A stretch of DNA of 64,000 nt from Azotimanducus sp963663145. GTDB taxonomy: Bacteria; Pseudomonadota; Gammaproteobacteria; Pseudomonadales; Azotimanducaceae. Positions within the stretch are counted from its first letter, which is position 1, and every line of letters starts with the position of its first letter. Both the position numbers and the translations under genes were made by a program. Under the pieces are notes generated by a model. That model was not told where the DNA came from. It saw only the letters and a list, made by a program, of their open reading frames with translations, and searched no databases. Positions 27,625-36,277 of this stretch are shown piece after piece. The stretch lies in NCBI GenBank assembly GCA_963663145.1, contig OY760134.1:2232001-2296000 (forward strand), written 5' to 3'.

Positions 27625-29622
27625 CTATTCGAGCGCGAACGCCACCATCGAATCGCCCAATCGACTACCGGACCTCGCGTTGCCTCCGGCGTAGACGACT
27701 ACGAATTGCCGATCACGCCACTCATAGCTCATGGGTGTCGCCTGACCGGTTGCGGGTAATCCCCCGCGCCAGAGTTGCTCGCCGGTTGCCACATCGAAGG
27801 CGCGCAGTTGGTCATCCATGGTCGATGCGATGAACACCAGACCGTCGGCGGTGACCATCGGCCCGCCAAGCGTCGGGCTACCCAATTCGAACCCGATGAT
27901 TGTTCCAATCGGCGTGCGCCAGACGATGTCACCGGTCGAAAGATCAATGGCCGCGAGGACTCCCCAGGGTGGAGGACTGCACGGAATGCCTAAGGGGGAA
28001 AGGAGAATCTCCCGCTTGGCCGCATAGGGTGCGCCCGTCTGGGGCAGGATCTCTTGATCGTGAAACACTTCGCGCGCTTCTTCAAGACCCTTTGTGGGAA
28101 TAAGCTGCACATGGTGCGCGAGGCTGTTCATGTTGATGATGAGCAGGTTGCGGGCGGGATCGTAGGCGGCGCTACCCCAATTCGCACCGCCGCCGTTGAA
28201 GGGGTAGAGCAGCGTTCCCCGTTCCGAGGGTGGCGTGAAAAGGCCATCACTCATGGAAGCTGAAATCCGGTTGCGGCAGGCCAATCGGTCGAGCCAAGTC
28301 AGCCCGAAGGCATCGTCCGGCGTCAAGTGGGTGGGGACAATAGCTGGCGTGGCGACCGGGAAAGGCTGGGTCGGAGAGAGCCATTCCCCCGGCGCGCCCG
28401 ATTGCGGAACAGCCCGCTCTTCAATCGGCAGGAATGGCTGGCCGGTGTCGCGATCTAACACGAACACATGACCAGTCTTGGTGACCTGAGCGACCACGTC
28501 ATGCACCCTGCCCTCTCGCCACACCGAATAGAGACCCGGCTGCGCGGGCAGGTCGTAGTCCCAAATGTCGTGGTGAACGATCTGATAGCTCCAACGAACC
28601 TGCCCGGACTCCGCTTCCAGGGCAACCAGCGAATTGGTATGCCGGTTGTCGCCGGGGCGCAGGCCGCCGAAGAAGTCCGGACTCGCGCTACTGGTCGGCA
28701 CGAACACCAGCCCACGTCGCTCGTCCGCAGCGAGCGGCGCCCAAGCGTTGGCGCGCCCTTCCTTGGGCGGTTCGGCACCGAGCCAAGTTGTGGATGCCGG
28801 GTCTTCGCGGTTTCTGGGAATGGGATCCCAGCTCCAGCGAGGCTCGCCGGTTCTGGCATTAAAGGCTCGCACCGAGCCCACGGGTGACGCAAGACGCACG
28901 CCATCGCTGATCGAAGAGCCGACAATCAGGGTGTCGGCAACCGTCACCGGCGCCGAGGTGAACTGAAATTCCCCCGGCCATATCAAGTCCATGCCGGGAT
29001 CGATGCGAACCTCACCCTGATCGCCAAAGCCCGCACAGCGAGTGCCGCGCACGGCATCGACGGCGATCAAGCGTCCGTCATTGGTGGCCATGAAGAGCCG
29101 ACTGGCGCAAGCGGCTGATTGTTCCGTATCATGCCAATAGGCGACCCCACGACAGACGAACTGATTGGCGGGAAACTGCTGCAGGTTAATCTCTGGATCG
29201 AAGCGCCACAGCTCACGACCGGTGCCTGGTTCGAGTGCGATCACCTCGTTGAAGGGCGTGCAGAAGACCAAGGAATCTTCAACGAGAATCGGTGTTGCTT
29301 GCGCCGCCGACCAACCCATGGACTCTGCCTTCTCGGTCAGGTCGCCGGTTTGATAGCGCCAAACCTCCTTCAGACGGTGGAGAGAGTCGCGGTTGATTTC
29401 GCTCGCGAGGCTGTATCTGTGCCCGCCGGCATCGCCGCCGTAGTGCTCCCAACCCGCTCCAATCCCGATGGTGCTCGCCGGACGGTCGACCAGCGGTGCA
29501 TGACCCTCGATTTCCGCAGTTCGCGCGCCAATCAGATGCCAGATCATCGACCCACCAAGCACCAGCGCGAGCCCCACGCAGGCGAAGAGACCTAGCAGGA
29601 ATACAATAATCTTGCGTCGCAT
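27625..29622 (-). CDS. Membrane-bound PQQ-dependent dehydrogenase (glucose/quinate/shikimate type)
   Basis: A 665-residue quinoprotein: an N-terminal transmembrane helix (IIVFLLGLFACVGLALVLGG) followed by an eight-bladed propeller. Blade motifs such as ALEPGTGRELWRFD, VALEAESGQVRWSYQ, IDLSTGDIVWRTPIG and FDVATGEQLWRGGLP are present. The PQQ-site segment VHHDIWDYDLPAQPGL lies near residue 355. It has one N-terminal helix, not the five of E. coli Gcd. ATG 29622 has AGGA seven bases upstream. It oxidises a sugar or alcohol in the periplasm and passes electrons to ubiquinone. Together with iorAB it may oxidise an alcohol and then its aldehyde, which is inference. Confidence 0.9.
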   Translation of the reverse strand: MRRKIIVFLLGLFACVGLALVLGGSMIWHLIGARTAEIEGHAPLVDRPASTIGIGAGWEHYGGDAGGHRYSLASEINRDSLHRLKEVWRYQTGDLTEKAESMGWSAAQATPILVEDSLVFCTPFNEVIALEPGTGRELWRFDPEINLQQFPANQFVCRGVAYWHDTEQSAACASRLFMATNDGRLIAVDAVRGTRCAGFGDQGEVRIDPGMDLIWPGEFQFTSAPVTVADTLIVGSSISDGVRLASPVGSVRAFNARTGEPRWSWDPIPRNREDPASTTWLGAEPPKEGRANAWAPLAADERRGLVFVPTSSASPDFFGGLRPGDNRHTNSLVALEAESGQVRWSYQIVHHDIWDYDLPAQPGLYSVWREGRVHDVVAQVTKTGHVFVLDRDTGQPFLPIEERAVPQSGAPGEWLSPTQPFPVATPAIVPTHLTPDDAFGLTWLDRLACRNRISASMSDGLFTPPSERGTLLYPFNGGGANWGSAAYDPARNLLIINMNSLAHHVQLIPTKGLEEAREVFHDQEILPQTGAPYAAKREILLSPLGIPCSPPPWGVLAAIDLSTGDIVWRTPIGTIIGFELGSPTLGGPMVTADGLVFIASTMDDQLRAFDVATGEQLWRGGLPATGQATPMSYEWRDRQFVVVYAGGNARSGSRLGDSMVAFALE

Positions 29623-29703
29623 GGTCATGTCCTGAATGTTAGACGAAATGGCGCGTCCTCAACCAAGGCGTTTGTGCTGCTTCGCTCGACGCGAAGCGAC
29701 GTT

Positions 29704-29785
29704 AGACATTATGTATTGACCTTGTCCCCTGACGAGTGCCGATGAGTTCGGCGCGTCGGGGGACAAGGTCAATACATAATGTCTA
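29704..29785. repeat. 82-bp long inverted repeat (hairpin or MITE-like)
   Basis: Arms of 32 bases, starting TAGACATTATGTATTGAC and its complement, pair with a single G-U position. The loop contains a second small hairpin (GCCGA/TTCGGC). It sits in the 226-base gap between the divergent PQQ dehydrogenase and the small gene at 29855, near the promoters of both. There is no T tract, so it does not look like an ordinary terminator. Confidence 0.8.
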
Positions 29786-29854
29786 GAATTTCCCCTTTGC
29801 ACGTCTGGTTCTCCGAGGGATTGTCATGTTTGAAGCCATGCTGAGCGCAGAGGC

Positions 29855-30145
29855 TTGACTGCGCGCATCGACATCCAGTACGAAGGACGACGTATCCGCT
29901 GCGAGGTCACCGCCGAGGGAGAACTCGACCTCTGGCTAGAAGGCACCCTGCGCAAGCGACGACGGATTCCCGCCGGCGGCAAGGCCTATGTGTGGACCAA
30001 CGTCGAACTCAATTGGGAGGTACACCACCTGATCGAGGGACGCTACAACCGCGCCTCAGGTTGGTTGGAGGTCTTTATTCACGGTCGGCTCGAAGCCCGC
30101 GAAAGGGTTTCCGAGCGCCACAGGACATCGGATTCTGCCGATTAG
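29855..30145 (+). CDS. Small hypothetical protein
   Basis: A 96-residue protein (TTG start) with alternating charged strands such as IDIQYEGRRIRCEVTAEGE and WLEVFIHGRLEARERVSE. No family recognised. The TTG overlaps the stop of a ten-codon open frame beginning ATG at 29826 (MFEAMLSAEA), so that leader may couple translation or reflect a frameshift in one longer gene. It converges with rplI, overlapping its end by four bases. Confidence 0.55.
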   Translation: MTARIDIQYEGRRIRCEVTAEGELDLWLEGTLRKRRRIPAGGKAYVWTNVELNWEVHHLIEGRYNRASGWLEVFIHGRLEARERVSERHRTSDSAD

Positions 30146-30594
30146 ACCTGTTCGGTGATGACTACGACCTTGATATCGACAGTGACCTCCGGGTGTAGGA
30201 CGAGCCGCACTTGAAACTCTCCAGGGGTGCGGATATTGCCTTCCGGAAGGTCCACTTCTTGGCGCTCGACCTGGTGACCGGCGCGCTCCAGTTCAGTGCA
30301 GATTTCGCGTGAACCTATGGATCCATAAAGACGTCCTTCCTCCGTGGTACGCCCGGCAATGGTGATTTCGGCTCCGGTCAACTCTTGGCCGCGTGCCTGG
30401 GCAGCCACCAGCCGATCCGTATCGGCCTTGAGAATTTCGACCTTTTGACTCTCAAAGTATGCGCGGTTCGCCGCGGTGGAGCGCACCGCCTTGCCCTTCG
30501 GGAGCAGGTAGTTGCGCGCGTATCCGTTCTTTACATTCACCTCATCGCCAATGGCACCCGAGGCTCCCAAACGTTCAAGCAATATGACTTTCAC
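30142..30594 (-). CDS. rplI: 50S ribosomal protein L9
   Basis: The 150-residue L9. The N-terminal signature GDEVNVKNGYARNYLLPKGKA (residues 17-37) is diagnostic. A central helix and a C-terminal rRNA-binding domain ending VDIKVVVITEQV follow. It is nine bases after rpsR and the last gene of rpsF-rpsR-rplI. Neither priB nor a DUF2232 gene separates the cistrons. Confidence 0.98.
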   Translation of the reverse strand: MKVILLERLGASGAIGDEVNVKNGYARNYLLPKGKAVRSTAANRAYFESQKVEILKADTDRLVAAQARGQELTGAEITIAGRTTEEGRLYGSIGSREICTELERAGHQVERQEVDLPEGNIRTPGEFQVRLVLHPEVTVDIKVVVITEQV

Positions 30595-30603
30595 TGCCGT
30601 GCC

Positions 30604-30831
30604 CTAGTGATGGCGGTCTGTATAAGGAAGCAATGCCAGATAACGGGCGCGCTTCACGGCAGTGGCGAGTTGCCGTTGGTACTTGGCCTTGGTGCCGGTA
30701 ATCCTGCTCGGCACGATCTTGCCCGTTTCCGAAATGTACTCGCGCAGGATATCCAAATCCTTGTAGTCGATCTCCTTGATGCCCTCCGCCGTAAACCGAC
30801 AGTACTTGCGGCGTCGAAATTGTCTTGCCAT
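30604..30831 (-). CDS. rpsR: 30S ribosomal protein S18
   Basis: The 75-residue S18, with FRRRKYCRFTAEGIKEIDYKD at the N-terminus, GKIVPSRITGTKAKYQRQL in the middle and the usual C-terminal RYLALLPYTDRHH. Its ATG shares one base with the rpsF stop (TGATG), giving coupled translation of the S6/S18 pair that assembles together on the small subunit. Confidence 0.98.
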   Translation of the reverse strand: MARQFRRRKYCRFTAEGIKEIDYKDLDILREYISETGKIVPSRITGTKAKYQRQLATAVKRARYLALLPYTDRHH

Positions 30832-31307
30832 CAGCTTTCCTCCTCGGCGCGTTCTTTCACATCCTCATCGTTCGTTTCTTCAAGCTCATCCTCCGCGTCG
30901 GCAAGTTCGGTAACAATCTCCTCTTCATCGGGCTCGGGCCGACCAAGGATTTCTTCCTCACGCTGACGCTCGCGCTCACGTTCCTTGAGTTCTTCCGCGT
31001 AGATCTTGGACATTTCGGTAATAGGTCCGGAACGACGGATAATCAAATGGCGAATTACGGCATCATTAAATTTGAACGCCGACTGCAACTCCTGAAAATC
31101 GGCTTGACCGACTTCCACGTTCATCAGCACGTAGTGGGCCTTGTGAATCTTGTGAATGGGATATGCCAACTGATGGCGGCCCCAGTCCTCCAAACGATGG
31201 ACTTTGCCACCTTCGCGTTCAGTCAGGGCTTTGTATCGTTCCATCATGCCCGGCACTTGATCCGATTGATTCGGATGCACCAGTAGCACGACCTCGTAAT
31301 GTCTCAT
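30831..31307 (-). CDS. rpsF: 30S ribosomal protein S6
   Basis: The 158-residue S6, with MRHYEVVLLVHPNQSDQVPG at the start, RLEDWGRHQLAYPIHKIHKAHYVLMNVE in the middle, and a long acidic tail (EEILGRPEPDEEEIV onward) typical of proteobacterial S6. I used the ATG at 31307, which follows AGGGAG; an in-frame start at 31418 would add 37 atypical residues. First gene of the ribosomal operon. Confidence 0.98.
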   Translation of the reverse strand: MRHYEVVLLVHPNQSDQVPGMMERYKALTEREGGKVHRLEDWGRHQLAYPIHKIHKAHYVLMNVEVGQADFQELQSAFKFNDAVIRHLIIRRSGPITEMSKIYAEELKERERERQREEEILGRPEPDEEEIVTELADAEDELEETNDEDVKERAEEES

Positions 31308-31432
31308 GTGAATCTCCCTTCGGTGTATTCGCCTCCGATCCGAACAGGGTGATCGTGAGGCAAGGAGCCGCTTGTGCGAGGGCGCGATTGTACGCGCACT
31401 TTGAGTGCTTGTCAGCAATTCATGCCTTCAAT

Positions 31433-32263
31433 TCATTCCTTCGCAGCGGCAATGAGCCAGTCCGCCGGCAGTTCGCGGCCTTCAAAGTTCTGCGCCTGAA
31501 AGCGCCGCATGCCGTAGAGCCAACGATCAATATCGGTCGCCTTGCGACGAACATACTCTGCGACTTCGGGATGCGGCAGTACCCAGAAGCGCTCTTCGCG
31601 AATGCTTTCGAGACACGCCTCGGCCACGAATTCCGGGCTGAGCACGCCATCTCCCGAGGCGACTCCCGGCGCCTGGTCGACCTCCGGACTCGGGCTGTTG
31701 CGCATGATGTTCGTTTCAACCGCTTGCGGACACAGCACGGAGACACCAATGCCCTGATGCCCGTGAGTGATCGCAATCCACTCGGCAAGGGACACCGCCG
31801 CATGCTTTGTCAAGGAATAGGCCAGCGAGCCAACCTGGGTCAAGAGGCCCGCTGCGGATGCGGTGCTCATGATGTAGCCACGGCCTCGCTCGATCATTGA
31901 AGGGAGCACCGCACGCGCGGCGTAAATGTGCGACATCACATGCACCTGCCACATCTGATTGATGTCCTCGTTGGAGGTTTCGAGGCCGCCCCAAGTCACA
32001 TAGCCGGCATTGGACATGAAGACATCGATGGGGCCTATGTTGGCGGCGGTGGACTCGACCAGAGTCTGCACTTCTTCCTCATTCGCCACGTCGAGTCCGA
32101 CACTGGTGCCACCTATTTCCTTGGCAACGGCCAGCGCACCGGCCGCGTCACGGTCGGCGACGACCACATGACGCGCACCTTCAGCATGAAAGGCTTTTGC
32201 GAGCGCACGACCAATGCCCGAGGCAGCGCCCGTAACCACCATGACTCCATCTTGTATTTCCAT
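31433..32263 (-). CDS. Short-chain dehydrogenase/reductase
   Basis: A 276-residue classical SDR: the NAD(P)-binding TGAASGIGRALAKAF near residue 10, the structural NAG in FMSNAGYV near 85, and the catalytic Ser in MSTASAAGLL and Tyr/Lys in AYSLTKHAA near 150. An acidic residue after the second strand (VADRDAAG) favours NAD over NADP. The ATG at 32263 follows GGAGG; the ORF extends 20 codons further without a ribosome site. Substrate unknown. Confidence 0.88.
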   Translation of the reverse strand: MEIQDGVMVVTGAASGIGRALAKAFHAEGARHVVVADRDAAGALAVAKEIGGTSVGLDVANEEEVQTLVESTAANIGPIDVFMSNAGYVTWGGLETSNEDINQMWQVHVMSHIYAARAVLPSMIERGRGYIMSTASAAGLLTQVGSLAYSLTKHAAVSLAEWIAITHGHQGIGVSVLCPQAVETNIMRNSPSPEVDQAPGVASGDGVLSPEFVAEACLESIREERFWVLPHPEVAEYVRRKATDIDRWLYGMRRFQAQNFEGRELPADWLIAAAKE

Positions 32264-32494
32264 CGGTGTGATTCCTCCGACGAGAAGCGATGCAGCCGCA
32301 TGATAAGGCCAATCACCAAACAATCGAAAAAAGGGAGAAAACTCCGCTTCGAGAGGAGGTATGGGGCATCGCCACAGACATTTCGCACATCAGTTTCCGA
32401 GATTTCTCACATGGGTTTGCGGCAATATCGCAACATTGCTTTCGGGCGCGCAATGCACACTGGCGATGTCATGTCGTACTTGAGGGACACGCCC

Positions 32495-32971
32495 ATGCAC
32501 CGAACCATCGCCCGTCAGGCTGCATTCAGCCTCATAGAACTCTTGGTCGCCATAGCCATCATCGGCATACTCTCGGCAATCGCCGTGCCCGCCTATCAGA
32601 ACTACGTGAAGAACGCCAACATGACTCGCGTCAACACGCATATGGAAGAAGGCACCCGCTTTGTTGAAAACGAACTTCGAAGGCTACAGGCCAACTTGAC
32701 CATGGGGCTGCTCGACGCGAAGGGCATGGACGATCTCCTCACCTCCGAACAGCTCGCCGAACGTCTGAATGCCTCCGGAGGCAGCTCCCCAACCGGCGCC
32801 GCGGCCTTCAAAGCCGGCAGCTACGCCGAAGCCGATGATGCGTCAGGGCAAATCGCCATTGCGGTCACAGGCTCGATTGCCGACGGCGACTACGCAGTCG
32901 AAGTCACCCGTCCGGCCTATGCCGACTTTTCGAACACGCAAAGCCAGAGCATTCGATGGGATGAAATCTGA
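32495..32971 (+). CDS. Type IV pilin-like protein
   Basis: A 158-residue prepilin-like protein. The short leader MHRTIARQAA is followed by FSLIELLVAIAIIGILSAIA, with Phe1 and Glu5 of the mature N-terminal helix. The residue before the cleavage site is alanine, not the usual glycine. The globular domain (EEGTRFVENELRRLQ, IAVTGSIADGDYAVEVTRP) lacks cysteines, unlike typical PilA. ATG 32495 is preceded by GAGGG. Followed closely by a second pilin-like gene. May be a pilin of a minor or dedicated system. Confidence 0.85.
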   Translation: MHRTIARQAAFSLIELLVAIAIIGILSAIAVPAYQNYVKNANMTRVNTHMEEGTRFVENELRRLQANLTMGLLDAKGMDDLLTSEQLAERLNASGGSSPTGAAAFKAGSYAEADDASGQIAIAVTGSIADGDYAVEVTRPAYADFSNTQSQSIRWDEI

Positions 32972-33020
32972 AGTCTTTTCGCGATCCTGCAACTTTGTAT
33001 TGGGCGAGAAAGCTACACTA

Positions 33021-33479
33021 ATGAATTGCTTGGCAAGAACGCACATGAACCTGAAGACCCAACAACTCAATTCAATGTGGGAACGGCGGCAGGCCCGCAA
33101 GAGCCACGCCTTCTCAATCTTGGAACTCATGCTGGTGCTGGCGATCAGCTCGATTCTGGCGACGGTCGCTGTGGTGCTCTACCGGGACTACCTAGAAACG
33201 GCTCGCCTCGGCGTACTTGATGCCGGCATATCGAGTATCGCGCCGTTTCAAGAAGCGCACAAACTCAAGAGCGGGCGGTATGCGGAAGGGTCGTGGCAGC
33301 TTGAAGGCGAAGACGATCAGAGTCTCTTTGATGCAATCGGCTGGCGACCTTCATCGCAGGAGACAGACCTCACCATTGAGGTCACACTCATTGAAGGCGG
33401 CTTCCAAGTCACCGCCGACAACGCCTACGGCGAATCCCTGTGCCGAGAGTTCCCTTCGCGCAAGCTTTGCGACACATAG
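33021..33479 (+). CDS. Second type IV pilin-like protein
   Basis: A 152-residue protein with a prepilin helix FSILELMLVLAISSILATVA preceded by KSHA, again an alanine before the expected cut, with Glu5 conserved. The mature domain has QEAHKLKSGRYAEGSWQLEG and ends LCREFPSRKLCDT, where two C-terminal cysteines could form the usual pilin disulfide. The start is uncertain (33021, 33045 or 33075). It begins 49 bases after the first pilin-like gene, and the two are presumably co-expressed. Confidence 0.8.
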   Translation: MNCLARTHMNLKTQQLNSMWERRQARKSHAFSILELMLVLAISSILATVAVVLYRDYLETARLGVLDAGISSIAPFQEAHKLKSGRYAEGSWQLEGEDDQSLFDAIGWRPSSQETDLTIEVTLIEGGFQVTADNAYGESLCREFPSRKLCDT

Positions 33480-33579
33480 TGGAGCAAAGTCTCGTGCATT
33501 TTGACTGCATGGTCGGCGGTATGACTGGCGGCATAACCGGCGAGGCATCCGCCGGAATCGCCAAATGGGGAGAAGTCGT

Positions 33580-36132
33580 CTACCAGCGATATCGGATTCG
33601 CGCCTGATAGTGGCGCGGCAACTCCGGTAGAACGATCGCGCCGCCGAAGAGATTCGGGAAGTTCGCGCGAAAGTAACGCTCGTCCGTGAGGTTTTTGATG
33701 GTTGCGCTCAAGGACCAGTGTTCGGTCTCGAACACTGCGCCGAGGTTGAAGAGCCTGTAGCCCGGCAGCGAGACCGAGTTGGAAAACCCGGAGTGCACCG
33801 CCTCGGCGTCAACGGCGCTTGCGCTCAAGGCGAATCCATTGCCAAAGTCGTAGGTACCGGTCAGCGTCCAAACATGCTCCGGCATGCCGGCTCGCCGAGC
33901 CCCGCTTGAGCCCGGGCGAAGAATGATCCCGCCAATCGCGCCGCCGTAGAAGGCACCGCTTGCGACTCCGGGCACATCGTCCGCACCAACGATGCTGAAG
34001 CGCGCGCCGGTCTCCCGGGTGTTGAGATTGACCACTTGCATCTTCGAGTAGCCGAAAGTCAACACGAGCTTTGGATTGACCACCCACCTGACTTCGAGTT
34101 CCGTACCCTTCGTCCTCGTCGCTTGATTGGTGACGATGGACTGCGCCGAGTAATCGGTACGCTCTTGCTCGTAGGCGGCCAGCGCAAAATACAACACGTC
34201 ATTCAAGAGGCTGCCTTTGAGGCCCAGTTCGCGCAACTTGGAACCATCAACCACTGTGCCGTCGGCGATGTTGGAGGTGGTAACTTCCGAGCCTTGTCCA
34301 GCAATCACTGTGGACTGGTTCGAGACGGTCGCATAGGGCGTGAGACCGAGCGAGCTCGCATAGCTCAGGCTCAGAGTCCAAGAAATACCGTCCGTCCGAT
34401 CTGCCGCCTGTTGCCGAATACACTCGCCGGGCGGCACACAGGTGTTGTTGGTGCTTGGCAGCAAGAGCTTATCGACCGGCTGCCGACTGTCTATATCGAT
34501 CAGGTCATAGCGGACGCCCGCAATGAGACTCAGGCCGGAATGCCAGTCCGTGTTGACCAACAGGGCAAATCCCAGATCAAGATACTTGCCTATGTAGTAT
34601 TCCGTGTAGTCATCGTCGATTCGCGTCGAAAGCAGCCGCCTGTCGAGTGGTCCGCCGGGCAAGGTCAGATCACGGCGATCAAAATACTCGTTGGTATAGT
34701 CATCGGCGTGGCGAAAATCCGTGTAGCGCAGGGACGGAGAGATCTGAATCGACGTCTCGACCGCTCTGCCTCTGACCCGATAGGACGCGACCAGTTTCTC
34801 TTCGAGCACCCAAGTATCGTGGAATTGAGAAAATCCGTAGGCGGATTCTGCCAGCGTATCCAAGGACTCGAAGAAGATCTGGTTTCTCCACTCCCAGCCG
34901 CTGTCCGCATAGATGATCGAATCGAAATAAAGCGTGAGCACGCGGTTGTCGAGCCGGTCCTCAGGATCGACCAACACTTGACTGGGTTCGAGTTGCGCGG
35001 TATCCGGATTCACCAGCGCAAGTAACTCTGGATGGCAGCCGAACAGGGGTGTCTCGCCGATGACGCAGGTTTGAGAGAGGGGGTCCGATTGCCGCAGCGC
35101 ACCGCGATTTCCCGGTGTGAGACCAGCCATGAAAGGATTCAGGTCCGTGAATCCATCGCCATCGAGATCGAATTCCTGATGGGAAATGCGCCCGTCGCCA
35201 TCGACATCAAGCGGCAGTGGTTGCCCGGTGACATAGATGCCATGATCGATGAGTTCCTGCGTCAGACGGTTCCAGCCCCCGATTTGATTTCCATCATGAT
35301 CGTGATACATGCCGCCGAATTGCAGCTGCCAACGATCGTTGAGGTCCATGTCGAAAGATGCCTGTAGCAGCGTTTGCCTCGTTCCGGTGTCTTGGTAGAA
35401 GCTATCCGAATCCTCCACTTCGGCGTAAAAGTAGTAGCCGACACGCCGGCCCGCGAAAGGATCAGCGCCGCCAAATTCGGCGCTGACAATGCGCTTGTCC
35501 CAGTTTCCGACATCGACTCCGACCGCCCCAGTGCGATCCGAGGTGATCTGTCCGGATTCCTCAGCCCGGGCGGACTTGGGATTGAAATTGAGGTAGCCCC
35601 CAATCTTGGCGGGTCCGTAGATGGGAGAGGCCGGGCCGCGCACTATATCAATGCGGTCGGCCGCGCCGATCGGGGTCGGATAGTTGCCTGGATTGTCGAG
35701 CCTGCGGACCCCGCGGAAATAGGTCTCGCCGGGTGTGCCGCGGATGTCCAAAGACCCGGCCACGCCGAAAAACGACTGGGTGAAGCTCCCGGGCGCCAGC
35801 GCGATCAACTCATCAATGTCGCGCATGCTAAAGCGTTCCATCATTTCCGCGCTGACCGTGGAAACGGACCTCGGCGTCTCCAGAATCGACTTGTCGAAGC
35901 CGAACACGGTTTTCACCGCATCGCCGGGCAAGCTGCCAAGGTCGCCGACCACGACGATTTCTTCAATGAAGCCGGATGTATCTGCGCTCGGCAGCTCCTC
36001 TGACTCGCTGATCGCTGAGGCCCAAGGCACCATCAGGCAAAGCGCGACAGCGAGTTGCGAAGGGGCCATGAAAGCAGTCCGGCACGTGTTAATGCTCCGA
36101 AGCAAAGTCTCGCTGAAATCTCTTCTTGGCAT
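33580..36132 (-). CDS. TonB-dependent receptor (siderophore type) with EF-hand-like insert
   Basis: An 850-residue receptor. ATG 36132 follows GGAAGG at good spacing and yields a long signal region ending VPWASA; ATG 36069 is an alternative. The plug has VFGFDKSILETPRSVSTVSA, SLDIRGTPGETYFRGVRRL and DRIDIVRGPASPIYGPAKIGG, resembling ferrisiderophore receptors. Near residues 305-330 an extracellular loop carries DVDGDGRISHQEFDLDGDG, an EF-hand-like calcium motif. The barrel ends HYQARIRYRW with terminal tryptophan. An in-frame ORF extends to 36894 but is not credible coding sequence. Confidence 0.9.
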   Translation of the reverse strand: MPRRDFSETLLRSINTCRTAFMAPSQLAVALCLMVPWASAISESEELPSADTSGFIEEIVVVGDLGSLPGDAVKTVFGFDKSILETPRSVSTVSAEMMERFSMRDIDELIALAPGSFTQSFFGVAGSLDIRGTPGETYFRGVRRLDNPGNYPTPIGAADRIDIVRGPASPIYGPAKIGGYLNFNPKSARAEESGQITSDRTGAVGVDVGNWDKRIVSAEFGGADPFAGRRVGYYFYAEVEDSDSFYQDTGTRQTLLQASFDMDLNDRWQLQFGGMYHDHDGNQIGGWNRLTQELIDHGIYVTGQPLPLDVDGDGRISHQEFDLDGDGFTDLNPFMAGLTPGNRGALRQSDPLSQTCVIGETPLFGCHPELLALVNPDTAQLEPSQVLVDPEDRLDNRVLTLYFDSIIYADSGWEWRNQIFFESLDTLAESAYGFSQFHDTWVLEEKLVASYRVRGRAVETSIQISPSLRYTDFRHADDYTNEYFDRRDLTLPGGPLDRRLLSTRIDDDYTEYYIGKYLDLGFALLVNTDWHSGLSLIAGVRYDLIDIDSRQPVDKLLLPSTNNTCVPPGECIRQQAADRTDGISWTLSLSYASSLGLTPYATVSNQSTVIAGQGSEVTTSNIADGTVVDGSKLRELGLKGSLLNDVLYFALAAYEQERTDYSAQSIVTNQATRTKGTELEVRWVVNPKLVLTFGYSKMQVVNLNTRETGARFSIVGADDVPGVASGAFYGGAIGGIILRPGSSGARRAGMPEHVWTLTGTYDFGNGFALSASAVDAEAVHSGFSNSVSLPGYRLFNLGAVFETEHWSLSATIKNLTDERYFRANFPNLFGGAIVLPELPRHYQARIRYRW

Positions 36133-36174
36133 GAGAGTGTACCTTCCGGTTACCGTCAGCGGAGAGGATGTGGA

Positions 36175-36204
36175 ATAATCACGCCTATTCGTGAGACAGC
36201 ATAC
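36175..36204 (-). promoter_or_regulatory. Second copy of the shared upstream element
   Basis: ATAATCACG and GAGACAGCA spaced as at 2324-2353, with about four differences in 30 bases. Here it is about 43 bases upstream of the TonB receptor start. The gap to the divergent gene at 36278 holds nothing else recognisable. Confidence 0.35.
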
Positions 36205-36277
36205 TCGCGCCTTGTCGACCCGAGTGTGCGTCCGAAGCAACGGCTTCCTCGGCAAGATTAACCGGAGCAAGCACCGC

